From an uncultured Hyphomicrobiales bacterium (GTDB lineage Bacteria > Pseudomonadota > Alphaproteobacteria > Rhizobiales > Beijerinckiaceae), in the NCBI GenBank assembly GCA_903861645.1, contig CAIOVE010000081.1:41281-105280 (forward strand): a DNA stretch of 64,000 nt, given 5' to 3'. Below, one piece after another: positions 16,903-24,369 of this stretch (within the stretch, counting starts at the first letter, position 1; each line of letters begins with the position of its first letter). The notes below the pieces were generated by a model. That model did no database searches, was not told where the DNA came from, and saw only the letters and a program-made list of their open reading frames with translations. The position numbers were made by a program, and so were the translations under genes.

Positions 16903-17838
16903 CTAGAACTCAACCTCGAATTTCATGTTGAAGTGGTATTTCTCGAAGTTGGTCAAATCAAGCCGTCGCGGATCGGCGACGGCATGGCCGGCCACCTGCG
17001 TCGAGAAGGCGAGGGCCAGCAGCGTCTTGTTGGTGAAATTGATCTGCAGCGTCGGCCCCACGTACCAGGCGTGGCCCACCTCGCGGTTGAAATAAAGGCC
17101 ATCGAACGCATGATAGTGCTCGACCTCGGCGCCAATGGCGATCCGCGGCGTGAACCGCCATGAAAGCGCGCCCGTGACGCCGAGCGACGAGGCGCGTTCC
17201 CAGCCCGTCGCGCCCGGCGACTTGGCCACCTCGGGCGCGTAGCTCAGATTGACGGCGGCGTAGAGCCTGTTGGGGACGAGTTCGGTATCCGCGACAATCT
17301 TGAACGTCGACCCCCAAAGCTGGGTGTTCATGCCCGTGTCGCCCTCGACCCGCGCCCATTCCGGTTCGAATATGAAGGTCAGACCGAGAGGCGATTCCGG
17401 CCCGCGGCCCAGCAACAGATAACGGAACTTGGCCGAGAGACCACCGAAGGCCGCCCGGTTGATGTTATCCATGCCCTCGACATTATGGATATTGTTGTAG
17501 AGACCATGCGCGCTCAGCTCGTAGGCGAAATTCTGCGTCACGACCTGTTCGAACTCGAGTTCCTGCTCGATGGCGTGATAACGGCCGCCGCGGCGTCCAA
17601 ATCCCGCGGTGGTCTCAAGCTCGACGGCCTTTTCGCCTTCCGCGCCGATGTCGGCCCCCTCGGTGAAGCCAAACAGGTATTTGGTTTCCATCTCGTGGAA
17701 CGGGCCGGACGCGAAAATCGGCAGCAGCGGCGAAGCCGACGGAAGGGGATCGGCGTGCGCGCGCGAAACCATTGCCGGACCGGCCAGAACAGTCATCGCG
17801 ATCAACGCCATGCGCGCTTGCGCCGCCTCCAACTTCAT
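16903..17838 (-). CDS. Outer-membrane beta-barrel-like protein of the iron operon
   Basis: This 311-residue product has a signal peptide ending SRAHADP, then alternating hydrophobic and polar residues, with aromatic-rich strands and a final Phe (KFEVEF), the usual mark of an outer-membrane barrel. I do not recognise a named family. The first gene of the minus-strand operon with the cupredoxin and FTR1, it starts at 17838 after GGAGAACTGAA; an earlier ATG at 17886 would prefix a Cys-rich non-signal stretch. The context suggests passage of iron, or a chelate, across the outer membrane. That role is inferred from position only. Confidence 0.8.
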   Translation of the reverse strand: MKLEAAQARMALIAMTVLAGPAMVSRAHADPLPSASPLLPIFASGPFHEMETKYLFGFTEGADIGAEGEKAVELETTAGFGRRGGRYHAIEQELEFEQVVTQNFAYELSAHGLYNNIHNVEGMDNINRAAFGGLSAKFRYLLLGRGPESPLGLTFIFEPEWARVEGDTGMNTQLWGSTFKIVADTELVPNRLYAAVNLSYAPEVAKSPGATGWERASSLGVTGALSWRFTPRIAIGAEVEHYHAFDGLYFNREVGHAWYVGPTLQINFTNKTLLALAFSTQVAGHAVADPRRLDLTNFEKYHFNMKFEVEF

Positions 17839-17923
17839 TTCAGTTCTCCATCCGGTCATGTCCCAATTGGAACACCATAGGCACAACCGTCAATAGCGCT
17901 GGCGTATATTATAATTTTTCAAA

Positions 17924-17940
17924 TCTCGAACGCTTCTAAA
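17924..17940. promoter_or_regulatory. Irr-box-like (ICE) inverted repeat 1
   Basis: The right half is a perfect TTCTAAA (17934-17940), the left half TCTCGAA matches TTTAGAA at five of seven, and the spacer is three bases. This fits the rhizobial iron-control element bound by Irr as I remember it (TTTAGAA, three bases, TTCTAAA). It lies 86 bases before the outer-membrane protein start on the minus strand. Confidence 0.5.
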
Positions 17941-17959
17941 GTGATAAAAATTCGGACGT

Positions 17960-17976
17960 ATTAGAATGATTCCAGA
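17960..17976. promoter_or_regulatory. Irr-box-like inverted repeat 2
   Basis: Left half ATTAGAA matches at six of seven, the spacer is TGA, and right half TTCCAGA matches at five of seven. It lies 36 bases from the first copy in the same AT-rich region. Confidence 0.4.
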
Positions 17977-17990
17977 CTTTTTTATTTCGA

Positions 17991-18007
17991 ATTAGAAAAT
18001 TTATAAT
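17991..18007. promoter_or_regulatory. Irr-box-like inverted repeat 3, degenerate
   Basis: Left half ATTAGAA matches at six of seven and right half TTATAAT at five of seven, again with a three-base spacer. It lies 71 bases before the multicopper oxidase start. In AT-rich DNA such partial matches arise easily by chance, so it is weaker than copy 1. Confidence 0.3.
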
Positions 18008-18077
18008 CGAACAATACTTTATTGACGCGCGTCTATTCGACCCAGATGATGCGTTCAACAAAAGACAAGGAGCTGGC

Positions 18078-19730
18078 ATGCGCGCGATATTGGGCGTGGC
18101 TTTTGGCGTAACGCTATTGACCGGAACACTGCTCGCGGACATCCCGAGCGGCCTCGCCCTGATCGGCGCGCCCGATCGCATGGCGTCGTCTCCCGACGCG
18201 CGCGAGGCCTCGCGGGCGCTGTCGACCCTGCTTGGCGTGGACGTCCCGATTTGCGAATCCGGCGAACCACCCGCTTCACCGGACGCGCAACTCATCAAGG
18301 CAAGCTTCAAAAGCCAGAACGATTCCGTCATCGATCATTTCTTCGGCACGGACGCGAGCCCGGACGTGGCCGACGCGGTTGCCGCGCTACGACCGCCAAG
18401 CCAGTTGCGCAGCGTGAATGGCAAGCTTGACGTGACGCTGATCGCGCGCGCGGCGCGCGTCGAGGTGGGCCAGTACGCCCTCAATGTCGCGGCCTACAAT
18501 GGCGAATACGCCGGACCTGTCCTGCGCGCGCGACCGGGCGATTTGCTGCGGGTTCGCCTCGTCAATCAACTCAATCAGGTCACGAACCTGCATTTCCACG
18601 GGCTGGAAGTCACGCCGCAAGGCGCTGGCGACAACATGGGCGTCATCGTCGGCGTTGGCCAAAGCCATGTCTACGAAATCCGAATTCCGCGCGATCATCG
18701 ACCGGGCGTCTTCTGGTATCACAGCCACGCGCATGGATTTTCCGAACGGCAGTTGATGGCGGGTCTCAGCGGCATGCTGATCATCGACGAGCCCGAAGGC
18801 GTCCGGCCCGCGTTCCCCGGCGTTCGTGAACAGTTGTTCGTCCTCAAGAATTTTCAGGCGAGCCCCGACGGCGATCTCTATCGCGTATTGAAGGGCTATC
18901 GGCGCGACCTGCGCACCATCAACGGTCAGTTGATGCCGAAAATCGAAATGCATCCGGGGGAGACGCAGCTCTGGCGGTTCAGCAACCAGTCCGCCGATCT
19001 CATCTACCGACTGAAACTGGAAGGCCATCGCTTTCGCGTGATGGCCCGCGACGCCTCGCCCGCCGTCGAGGAAGCGACGGACGAACTGATCATTCCCTCG
19101 GCGTCGCGCGTCGACGTGCTCGTGGAGGGCGGCGCCACTGGCCAGTATCGCCTGATCAGCGAACGCACGATGACCGGACCGGCCGGCGACGATTTCCGCG
19201 AACAGAATATTGGCCTGCTCGTCGTTGACGGCGCGGCCGCGCCGCGGACCGCGCGGATTTCGCCCCGCGCGCCGGAACCCGACATGAGCGCCTGGCCCGT
19301 GATGGAGAAGCGGCTCGTCGTCTTTTCCGAAGAGGACGACTCAAGTCGGTTTTATCTCAATGGTCGCGTCTTCGATCATCAACGCGTCGACATGCGCGCG
19401 CCGCTCGGGAACATCGAGGAATGGACAATCCGCAATTCCTCTGACGAATTGCACGTCTTCCACATTCACCAGGTGAATTTTCAGGTGGTGGAAGTGAATG
19501 GCGCGCGACAGCCCTACGAGGGGCGCGTCGACAACGTGACCGTGCCCATCAATGGCGAGGTCAAGATACGCATCGCCTTCACAAACCCGAATATCGTCGG
19601 ACGCTTCATGCTCCACTGCCACATCCTCGAACACGAGGACAAGGGCATGATGGCGCAGATCGAGGTCTATGACCCGAAAGCCGCGACCCGTTCCGCGAGC
19701 GATGCGCGCGACGAACCCCACGGCCACTGA
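18078..19730 (+). CDS. Periplasmic multicopper oxidase, candidate ferroxidase
   Basis: This 550-residue three-domain enzyme has an N-terminal signal peptide. All four copper-binding motifs are readable: HFHG in TNLHFHGLEV, HSH in FWYHSHAHG, HIHQVNF near residue 465, and HCHILEHEDKGM near residue 515, whose Cys and two His bind type 1 copper with a Met axial ligand. Multicopper oxidases oxidise metal ions or phenols and reduce O2 to water. AAGGAG precedes the ATG. Divergence from an FTR1 operon strongly suggests Fe(II) oxidation for import, as in the yeast Fet3-Ftr1 pair, but a laccase or copper-tolerance role is not excluded. Confidence 0.92.
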   Translation: MRAILGVAFGVTLLTGTLLADIPSGLALIGAPDRMASSPDAREASRALSTLLGVDVPICESGEPPASPDAQLIKASFKSQNDSVIDHFFGTDASPDVADAVAALRPPSQLRSVNGKLDVTLIARAARVEVGQYALNVAAYNGEYAGPVLRARPGDLLRVRLVNQLNQVTNLHFHGLEVTPQGAGDNMGVIVGVGQSHVYEIRIPRDHRPGVFWYHSHAHGFSERQLMAGLSGMLIIDEPEGVRPAFPGVREQLFVLKNFQASPDGDLYRVLKGYRRDLRTINGQLMPKIEMHPGETQLWRFSNQSADLIYRLKLEGHRFRVMARDASPAVEEATDELIIPSASRVDVLVEGGATGQYRLISERTMTGPAGDDFREQNIGLLVVDGAAAPRTARISPRAPEPDMSAWPVMEKRLVVFSEEDDSSRFYLNGRVFDHQRVDMRAPLGNIEEWTIRNSSDELHVFHIHQVNFQVVEVNGARQPYEGRVDNVTVPINGEVKIRIAFTNPNIVGRFMLHCHILEHEDKGMMAQIEVYDPKAATRSASDARDEPHGH

Positions 19731-19773
19731 GCCCGCCGCTTCCGATCATTCAAATCACGTAGGAGAGGCCATC

Positions 19774-20913
19774 ATGCGGATAGCCATGCCCGGTTCTTGC
19801 CGCGCGCTGCTGGCGTTGACGTCGATAGCGACAGGCGGCGCCGCCAGCGCGCAAATCGCCTACCCCGCCATCGGAACCGAAACGCAAATCCAGTTCCAAC
19901 ACGACATGATCCGCCTGCCGGATGGCAAGACAACGCAGGATCTGCAACTCAATATCGCGCATCAGACGATCATCGACTTCACGGACCAGTTCTCCGTGAG
20001 CAGCCTGATGTCGATGCGCCAACTGGTCGATCCATTGGACGGCTCGCGCGCGGCCTTCGCGAACGAAGGCCTTTACGCGGAGGAACTCTACGCGCAATGG
20101 ACCGATCAGACCTTCAAGGTGCGGGCCGGCAAGTTCGCCCAGAAATTCGGCCGCGCGTGGTACCTGACGCCGGGCGTATACGGGCAGAATTTCGTCTCGG
20201 ACTATCAACTCGCCGAACAAGTGGGCGTCGAGGCAAGTTGGGTTTTTCTGCCTTATCAATTCGGTCAGCATCAAATCAGCATTTCCGACTTCATGGCGGA
20301 CCGCACGTTTCTGAGCGAATCGTTTTTTTTCAATCGCGGTCGCGCGAACATATCGATGGGCGGCCCCGGCAATACCAAGGATCCGCAGTCCTACGTACTG
20401 TCCTATGACGCGTCCAACGTGCCTCTGCCGTTTGGCTCGCTGAGTTATCAGGCGAGCTACGCCTGGCTCGGTCGGGGACTTGGCGACAGCGGCGTTGAGA
20501 ACCGCGCGTCATTTGGCGCGAACGCGAATATTCCCCTGAACGGGAGCGTCGCCGAAACTCTCCGCGGCAACTTCAGTCAAATACGGCTGATGGGCGAGGC
20601 CGTACGGCGCTGGGACGCGAATGGCGTCGCGGGGCAACGCATGGACTATCTGACCGGCGCGATGGAGTACGTCCGGGGCAACTGGGTTTTCGACCTTTCC
20701 GCCACCGGACGCTGGACGACCTACCTCGGCCAAACGACCGCCGATCGGCTGGCGCAGGCGACGATTGGCTACAACCTGCCTTTCGACACGACCATCGCGC
20801 TTGGCGTGGCGTATCAACGCACGGGCGGCGTCGACGGCGTCTACGTCGGCCTGCAGCTAACCTATACCTACACGGCCTGCGAACGCTGCATGATACTCGC
20901 CAAGCACTATTAG
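19774..20913 (+). CDS. Outer-membrane porin-like beta-barrel protein
   Basis: The 379-residue protein has a signal peptide ending AASAQ and a mature part of amphipathic strands rich in Tyr, Phe and Gln, for example LYAEELYAQWTDQTFKVRAGKF. That phrase resembles phosphate-selective-porin-like proteins. It starts at 19774 after AGGAGAGG, 43 bases past the oxidase stop, so the two probably form one transcript. Together with the barrel at 16903-17838, each arm of the iron locus carries its own outer-membrane protein. The C-terminal CERCMILAKHY is odd because barrels normally end in Phe. Confidence 0.8.
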   Translation: MRIAMPGSCRALLALTSIATGGAASAQIAYPAIGTETQIQFQHDMIRLPDGKTTQDLQLNIAHQTIIDFTDQFSVSSLMSMRQLVDPLDGSRAAFANEGLYAEELYAQWTDQTFKVRAGKFAQKFGRAWYLTPGVYGQNFVSDYQLAEQVGVEASWVFLPYQFGQHQISISDFMADRTFLSESFFFNRGRANISMGGPGNTKDPQSYVLSYDASNVPLPFGSLSYQASYAWLGRGLGDSGVENRASFGANANIPLNGSVAETLRGNFSQIRLMGEAVRRWDANGVAGQRMDYLTGAMEYVRGNWVFDLSATGRWTTYLGQTTADRLAQATIGYNLPFDTTIALGVAYQRTGGVDGVYVGLQLTYTYTACERCMILAKHY

Positions 20914-21003
20914 CGCGGCGCCGCCCTCTGTTCCCGCGCGACGATGTTGTCTAATGTGGTCGCGACGCCGGTCGCCACGCGGACCGCGTCGGGGGAGGAA
21001 AAC

Positions 21004-21588
21004 ATGAAAGCATTGATTGGCATCGCCATTCTCGGCGCGGTGGTTGGCATGACGCCGGCGCGCGCGGCCGAGCCCTTCGCCCTGACCTCGCCCGCTTTCA
21101 AGGATGGCGATGTCTGGCCCAGCAAATACGCCGGCGCCGACCCGAGCCGGACCAATCCGCCCTGCCCCGGCGAAAACGTCTCGCCGCCGCTCGCCTGGTC
21201 CAACCCGCCGCCCGGCACGAAGAGCTATGCGCTGTTGTTGCAAGACCCCGACGGCGCGAATGGTCTCGGCGTCTATCACTGGATCGCCTACGACATTCCC
21301 ACGAGCAAGACGTCGTTCGCCGAGGGCGAGGCGAGCAAGGGCGTGAACGGCTGGGTTGGCGGCAAGAACGCCATCGGCAAGACGCACTATTTCGGTCCCT
21401 GCGGCCCCACGGGTCATTCGCTGCATCATTACGTGTTCACGATGATCGCCACCGACATCGAGCCGGGCAAGCTCAAGCCCGACATGACGCGCGACGAACT
21501 CGTCGCCGAACTCAAGGGACACGCGCTGGCGCCGGCGAGCATCGTTGGGCGCTATACGCGGCCCGACGCGCCGGCGGCGAAACCCTGA
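21004..21588 (+). CDS. PEBP / YbhB-family protein, secreted
   Basis: This 194-residue protein has a signal peptide (ending ARAAEP) followed by the PEBP fold found in bacterial YbhB/YbcL and eukaryotic Raf kinase inhibitor proteins. Its markers are SPPLAWSNPPPGTKSYALLLQDPD and YHWIAYDIP, followed by YFGPCGPTGHSLHHYVF, the ligand-pocket motif. The bacterial role is unknown; the RKIP name is only a fold label. The start at 21004 follows GGGGGAGG. Divergence and neighbours give no further hint. Confidence 0.9.
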   Translation: MKALIGIAILGAVVGMTPARAAEPFALTSPAFKDGDVWPSKYAGADPSRTNPPCPGENVSPPLAWSNPPPGTKSYALLLQDPDGANGLGVYHWIAYDIPTSKTSFAEGEASKGVNGWVGGKNAIGKTHYFGPCGPTGHSLHHYVFTMIATDIEPGKLKPDMTRDELVAELKGHALAPASIVGRYTRPDAPAAKP

Positions 21589-21644
21589 TCGCGCTTCATC
21601 GCCGGTCGCGCGCCGCGGTGGCGCGAAACCGGCGATGATTGATC

Positions 21645-23231
21645 TCATTCGTCGAGGTAGAAATAGCCGACCTTGTTGTTGGCGGGCGTGCCGTACCACA
21701 TGTGGCCCTTCGAATCCTTGAAGAACTCGCGCATCGTGTTTTCGGCGTAAGGCAGGGGAAACTCCACGACCTTGCCGCTGCGCGGATCAAGCCGGCCCAG
21801 CACGTCCTGATGCTCGGACGAGTACCAGACATCGCCCTTCGCATCGACCTCGAAGGCATAGGGCGTCGGCTCGGCGCCGGGCAATTGCCATTCCTCGAAG
21901 GCGCGCGTTTTCGGATCGAACTTGCCGACCTTGCCAGACTGGAATTCCGCGAACCAGATCACGCCCTGATCGTCGGTGACGATGCGGCGCGAGCGCGAAC
22001 CCTTCGTTGGCGGCATGAATTTTTCGACCTTCATGGTCTTGGGATCGGCGACGCCGATGCCGCCGTTCGGCGTATATTCGGCGAACCAGACGAGACCGTT
22101 CTTGTCGGTGGCGATGCCATAGACCGATGGCACGGAATCGACGCCCGTGAACTTGCCTTCCTTCGGATCGAACCTGGAAAGCGGGCCGCCCGTCGACCAG
22201 ACCTCTCCATTGGGCAACACGCGCAGCGTGTGCTTGGAGCCGCCGTCGAGATAGCCTTCCTGTCCCGGCTTCCACGAGTCCTGATATTCGGTGATTTTTT
22301 TCGTCACCGGATCCCAGCGGCCAATCTTGTTGGCGCCCTGTTGGGTGAACCAGACGGAGCCGTCGGGCGCCGGGATCGCTGAATGGATCGCCGACGTGCC
22401 TTCGTTGGGCGTGGTGAACTCCTCGACCGCGCCCGTCGTCGCGTCGAGACGCGCGATCTTGTTATTGGCGCCGTAGAAGGGAATCCAGTACTTGCCGTCG
22501 CGATCCTCCGCCGCGCTCCAGGGGAACGAACTCGGGTTCGGCATTTCGTAATCGACATAGACCATGCGCAACGCCTCGTCGCCGTAGGGCGCGTGCACGG
22601 TGTCCTTGTATTTGGGCATTGCCTCGGGCGATTTCGGCAGCGTGCGATCCTTGCCGAACAGGCTGTTGATATAGGTCGCGACGTCCTTCTCCTCCTGCTC
22701 GCTGATGCGGCCATGAGTGAAGAACGACATCGACGTCGTCATGTATTTCACGCGCGCCTGCCAGCCCGCGAGATCATAGCCCTTGTCTGCCATGCGGCTT
22801 TCAAAGCCATGGCAGGCGAAACACACGTTGAACAAAGGCTTCTTGCCCGGCGCGTCGGGAAACAGGACGTTGCCCTGCCATGTCGACAGATCGGCCCAGT
22901 GGACCTCGCCCTTTTCCAGCGCGAAGTCCTTGTTCGCCGACTGATCGGCGCCAAGCGTCACGCGGCTGGTCTGGCCATTGGTGAAGCCCACCGATTTGAC
23001 GCGCAGTTCATAGTCGCCCGCCGGCAGATTTTTCACGATGAAATGCCCATCGCCGCGCGACTGCACGTTCACGGTCATTTTCGTCTTGAGATTTTGCGCG
23101 GCGACGAAGGCGCCGCGAAACGGCGCGCCATCGGGGCCCTTGACCATGCCCGTGACCGTGGCGGCTTGCGCCGCGGCGGCGAGCGCGAAAATCGACGTAG
23201 AGAGCGCGAGCCCTCCCAGCATGGATCGCAT
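21645..23231 (-). CDS. Periplasmic cytochrome c with carboxypeptidase-regulatory-like and propeller domains
   Basis: This 528-residue protein combines three modules after a signal peptide. Residues about 25-105 form a carboxypeptidase regulatory-like beta domain (VTGMVKGPDGAPFRGAFVAAQ). A cytochrome c-like segment near residue 140 has the haem motif CFACH. Residues about 215-528 form a propeller of repeats such as GSVWFTQQGANKIGRWDP, like the virginiamycin B lyase family. The start at 23231 follows GGGGAGAAACG. The haem motif implies electron transfer in the periplasm; the propeller probably does not act as an antibiotic lyase here. A quinoprotein lies 1.1 kb away on the same strand. Confidence 0.82.
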   Translation of the reverse strand: MRSMLGGLALSTSIFALAAAAQAATVTGMVKGPDGAPFRGAFVAAQNLKTKMTVNVQSRGDGHFIVKNLPAGDYELRVKSVGFTNGQTSRVTLGADQSANKDFALEKGEVHWADLSTWQGNVLFPDAPGKKPLFNVCFACHGFESRMADKGYDLAGWQARVKYMTTSMSFFTHGRISEQEEKDVATYINSLFGKDRTLPKSPEAMPKYKDTVHAPYGDEALRMVYVDYEMPNPSSFPWSAAEDRDGKYWIPFYGANNKIARLDATTGAVEEFTTPNEGTSAIHSAIPAPDGSVWFTQQGANKIGRWDPVTKKITEYQDSWKPGQEGYLDGGSKHTLRVLPNGEVWSTGGPLSRFDPKEGKFTGVDSVPSVYGIATDKNGLVWFAEYTPNGGIGVADPKTMKVEKFMPPTKGSRSRRIVTDDQGVIWFAEFQSGKVGKFDPKTRAFEEWQLPGAEPTPYAFEVDAKGDVWYSSEHQDVLGRLDPRSGKVVEFPLPYAENTMREFFKDSKGHMWYGTPANNKVGYFYLDE

Positions 23232-23359
23232 GACGTTTCTCCCCGGTGTTTGTTTGACGCGAGGATGCGACGAAACGGGCGCCCACGCAAGGCGGGGCCG
23301 ATTGCCTTGGCGCCAACGCGCCTCTACCATTCCGGCAACAAATTCGCGGGAGGACACGC

Positions 23360-24352
23360 ATGACCCTTACGGGCCGCTTTTGGGGGACGCTCGCCATGAT
23401 CGCCAGTCTCGCCGCCGGACAATCGGCGCGCGCCGCCGATCTGGTTCCCTTTCGCGTTGGCGAGTCGTCGCCCGCCAACACCTTTCTCGCCATCTGGATG
23501 GCCGAGGACGCGGGCTTCTATGCCGCGAACGGGTTGAAGCTCGACATCGTCCCCATGGCCGGCGGGCGCGACATGGCGGACGCCTTCGCCGCCGGTCGCA
23601 TCGACGCCATGCACATCGGTCTTTCAAGCGTGGTGCGCGCCAACGCGGCGGGGGCTGATATACGCGCCTTCGGCTCGCTGTCGAACGTCATCCGCTTCGC
23701 GCTGTTCGCCAAGCCCGGCGTCAAAACGGCGGCGGAGCTCAAGGGCGGAACCATCGGCATTTCAAGCGCGGGATCGGAAAGCGACGCCACCATCACGATC
23801 GCGCTGGGACAACTTGGCCTCACACGTTCCGACGTCACGATCAAGGAATTGGGCACGCGCCGCGTCGAACCGCTGCAAGCGGGCGCGGTGACCGCGACGG
23901 CGCTGAACGAACCCGATCGGAGCCGCGCCTACGCGGCGGGCCTGACCGCGCTCGTCGATCTCGCGCCCCAGCAGATACCCTGGCTGTTCAGCGGCCTCGT
24001 CGCGAAGCGGGCCTACATCCAGTCGAACCCCGACAAGCTGAAAAGCTTCCTGAAGGCGACCATCAAGGGCAACCGCCTCGCCATGGAGGACGAGGCGCGG
24101 GCGAAGGCAGTGCTCAAGAAGGAAATGAAAATCGATGACGCCGGGATCATCGACATCGTCTATGCCGACTTCAAGGCGCAAACGCCCGTCAACGCGGAAG
24201 TGTCGGTCGCGGGCGCGCGCGCCATCATCGACCAGATCGCGCCAGCCGGCGCGAGCAAGGCGCTCGGCGACTATATCGACGAAAGCCTCGCGGGCGCGCT
24301 CAAGGCCGAGGGGTTTTACGGGGCCATGGACCGCGCATACCCCTCGAAGTAG
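23360..24352 (+). CDS. ABC-type substrate-binding protein, NMT1/THI5/SsuA-like
   Basis: The 330-residue product has a signal peptide (ending ARAAD) and the fold of NMT1/SsuA-type binding proteins: FLAIWMAEDAGFYAANGLKLDIVPM near the N-terminus and LKGGTIGISSAGSESDAT near residue 120. Related proteins bind sulfonates, nitrate or thiamine precursors. No permease or ATPase gene is nearby. It runs opposite in direction between two minus-strand redox protein genes, so it may import or sense something they oxidise. The start at 23360 follows GGGAGG. Confidence 0.88.
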   Translation: MTLTGRFWGTLAMIASLAAGQSARAADLVPFRVGESSPANTFLAIWMAEDAGFYAANGLKLDIVPMAGGRDMADAFAAGRIDAMHIGLSSVVRANAAGADIRAFGSLSNVIRFALFAKPGVKTAAELKGGTIGISSAGSESDATITIALGQLGLTRSDVTIKELGTRRVEPLQAGAVTATALNEPDRSRAYAAGLTALVDLAPQQIPWLFSGLVAKRAYIQSNPDKLKSFLKATIKGNRLAMEDEARAKAVLKKEMKIDDAGIIDIVYADFKAQTPVNAEVSVAGARAIIDQIAPAGASKALGDYIDESLAGALKAEGFYGAMDRAYPSK

Positions 24353-24369
24353 CGGCGAACCGCAAGCGC

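Noticed and set aside
17981..18010. Fur box
   Set aside because: The AT-rich stretch matches the Irr-type pattern better than a 19-base Fur palindrome, and the match to Fur is no better than chance for such composition.
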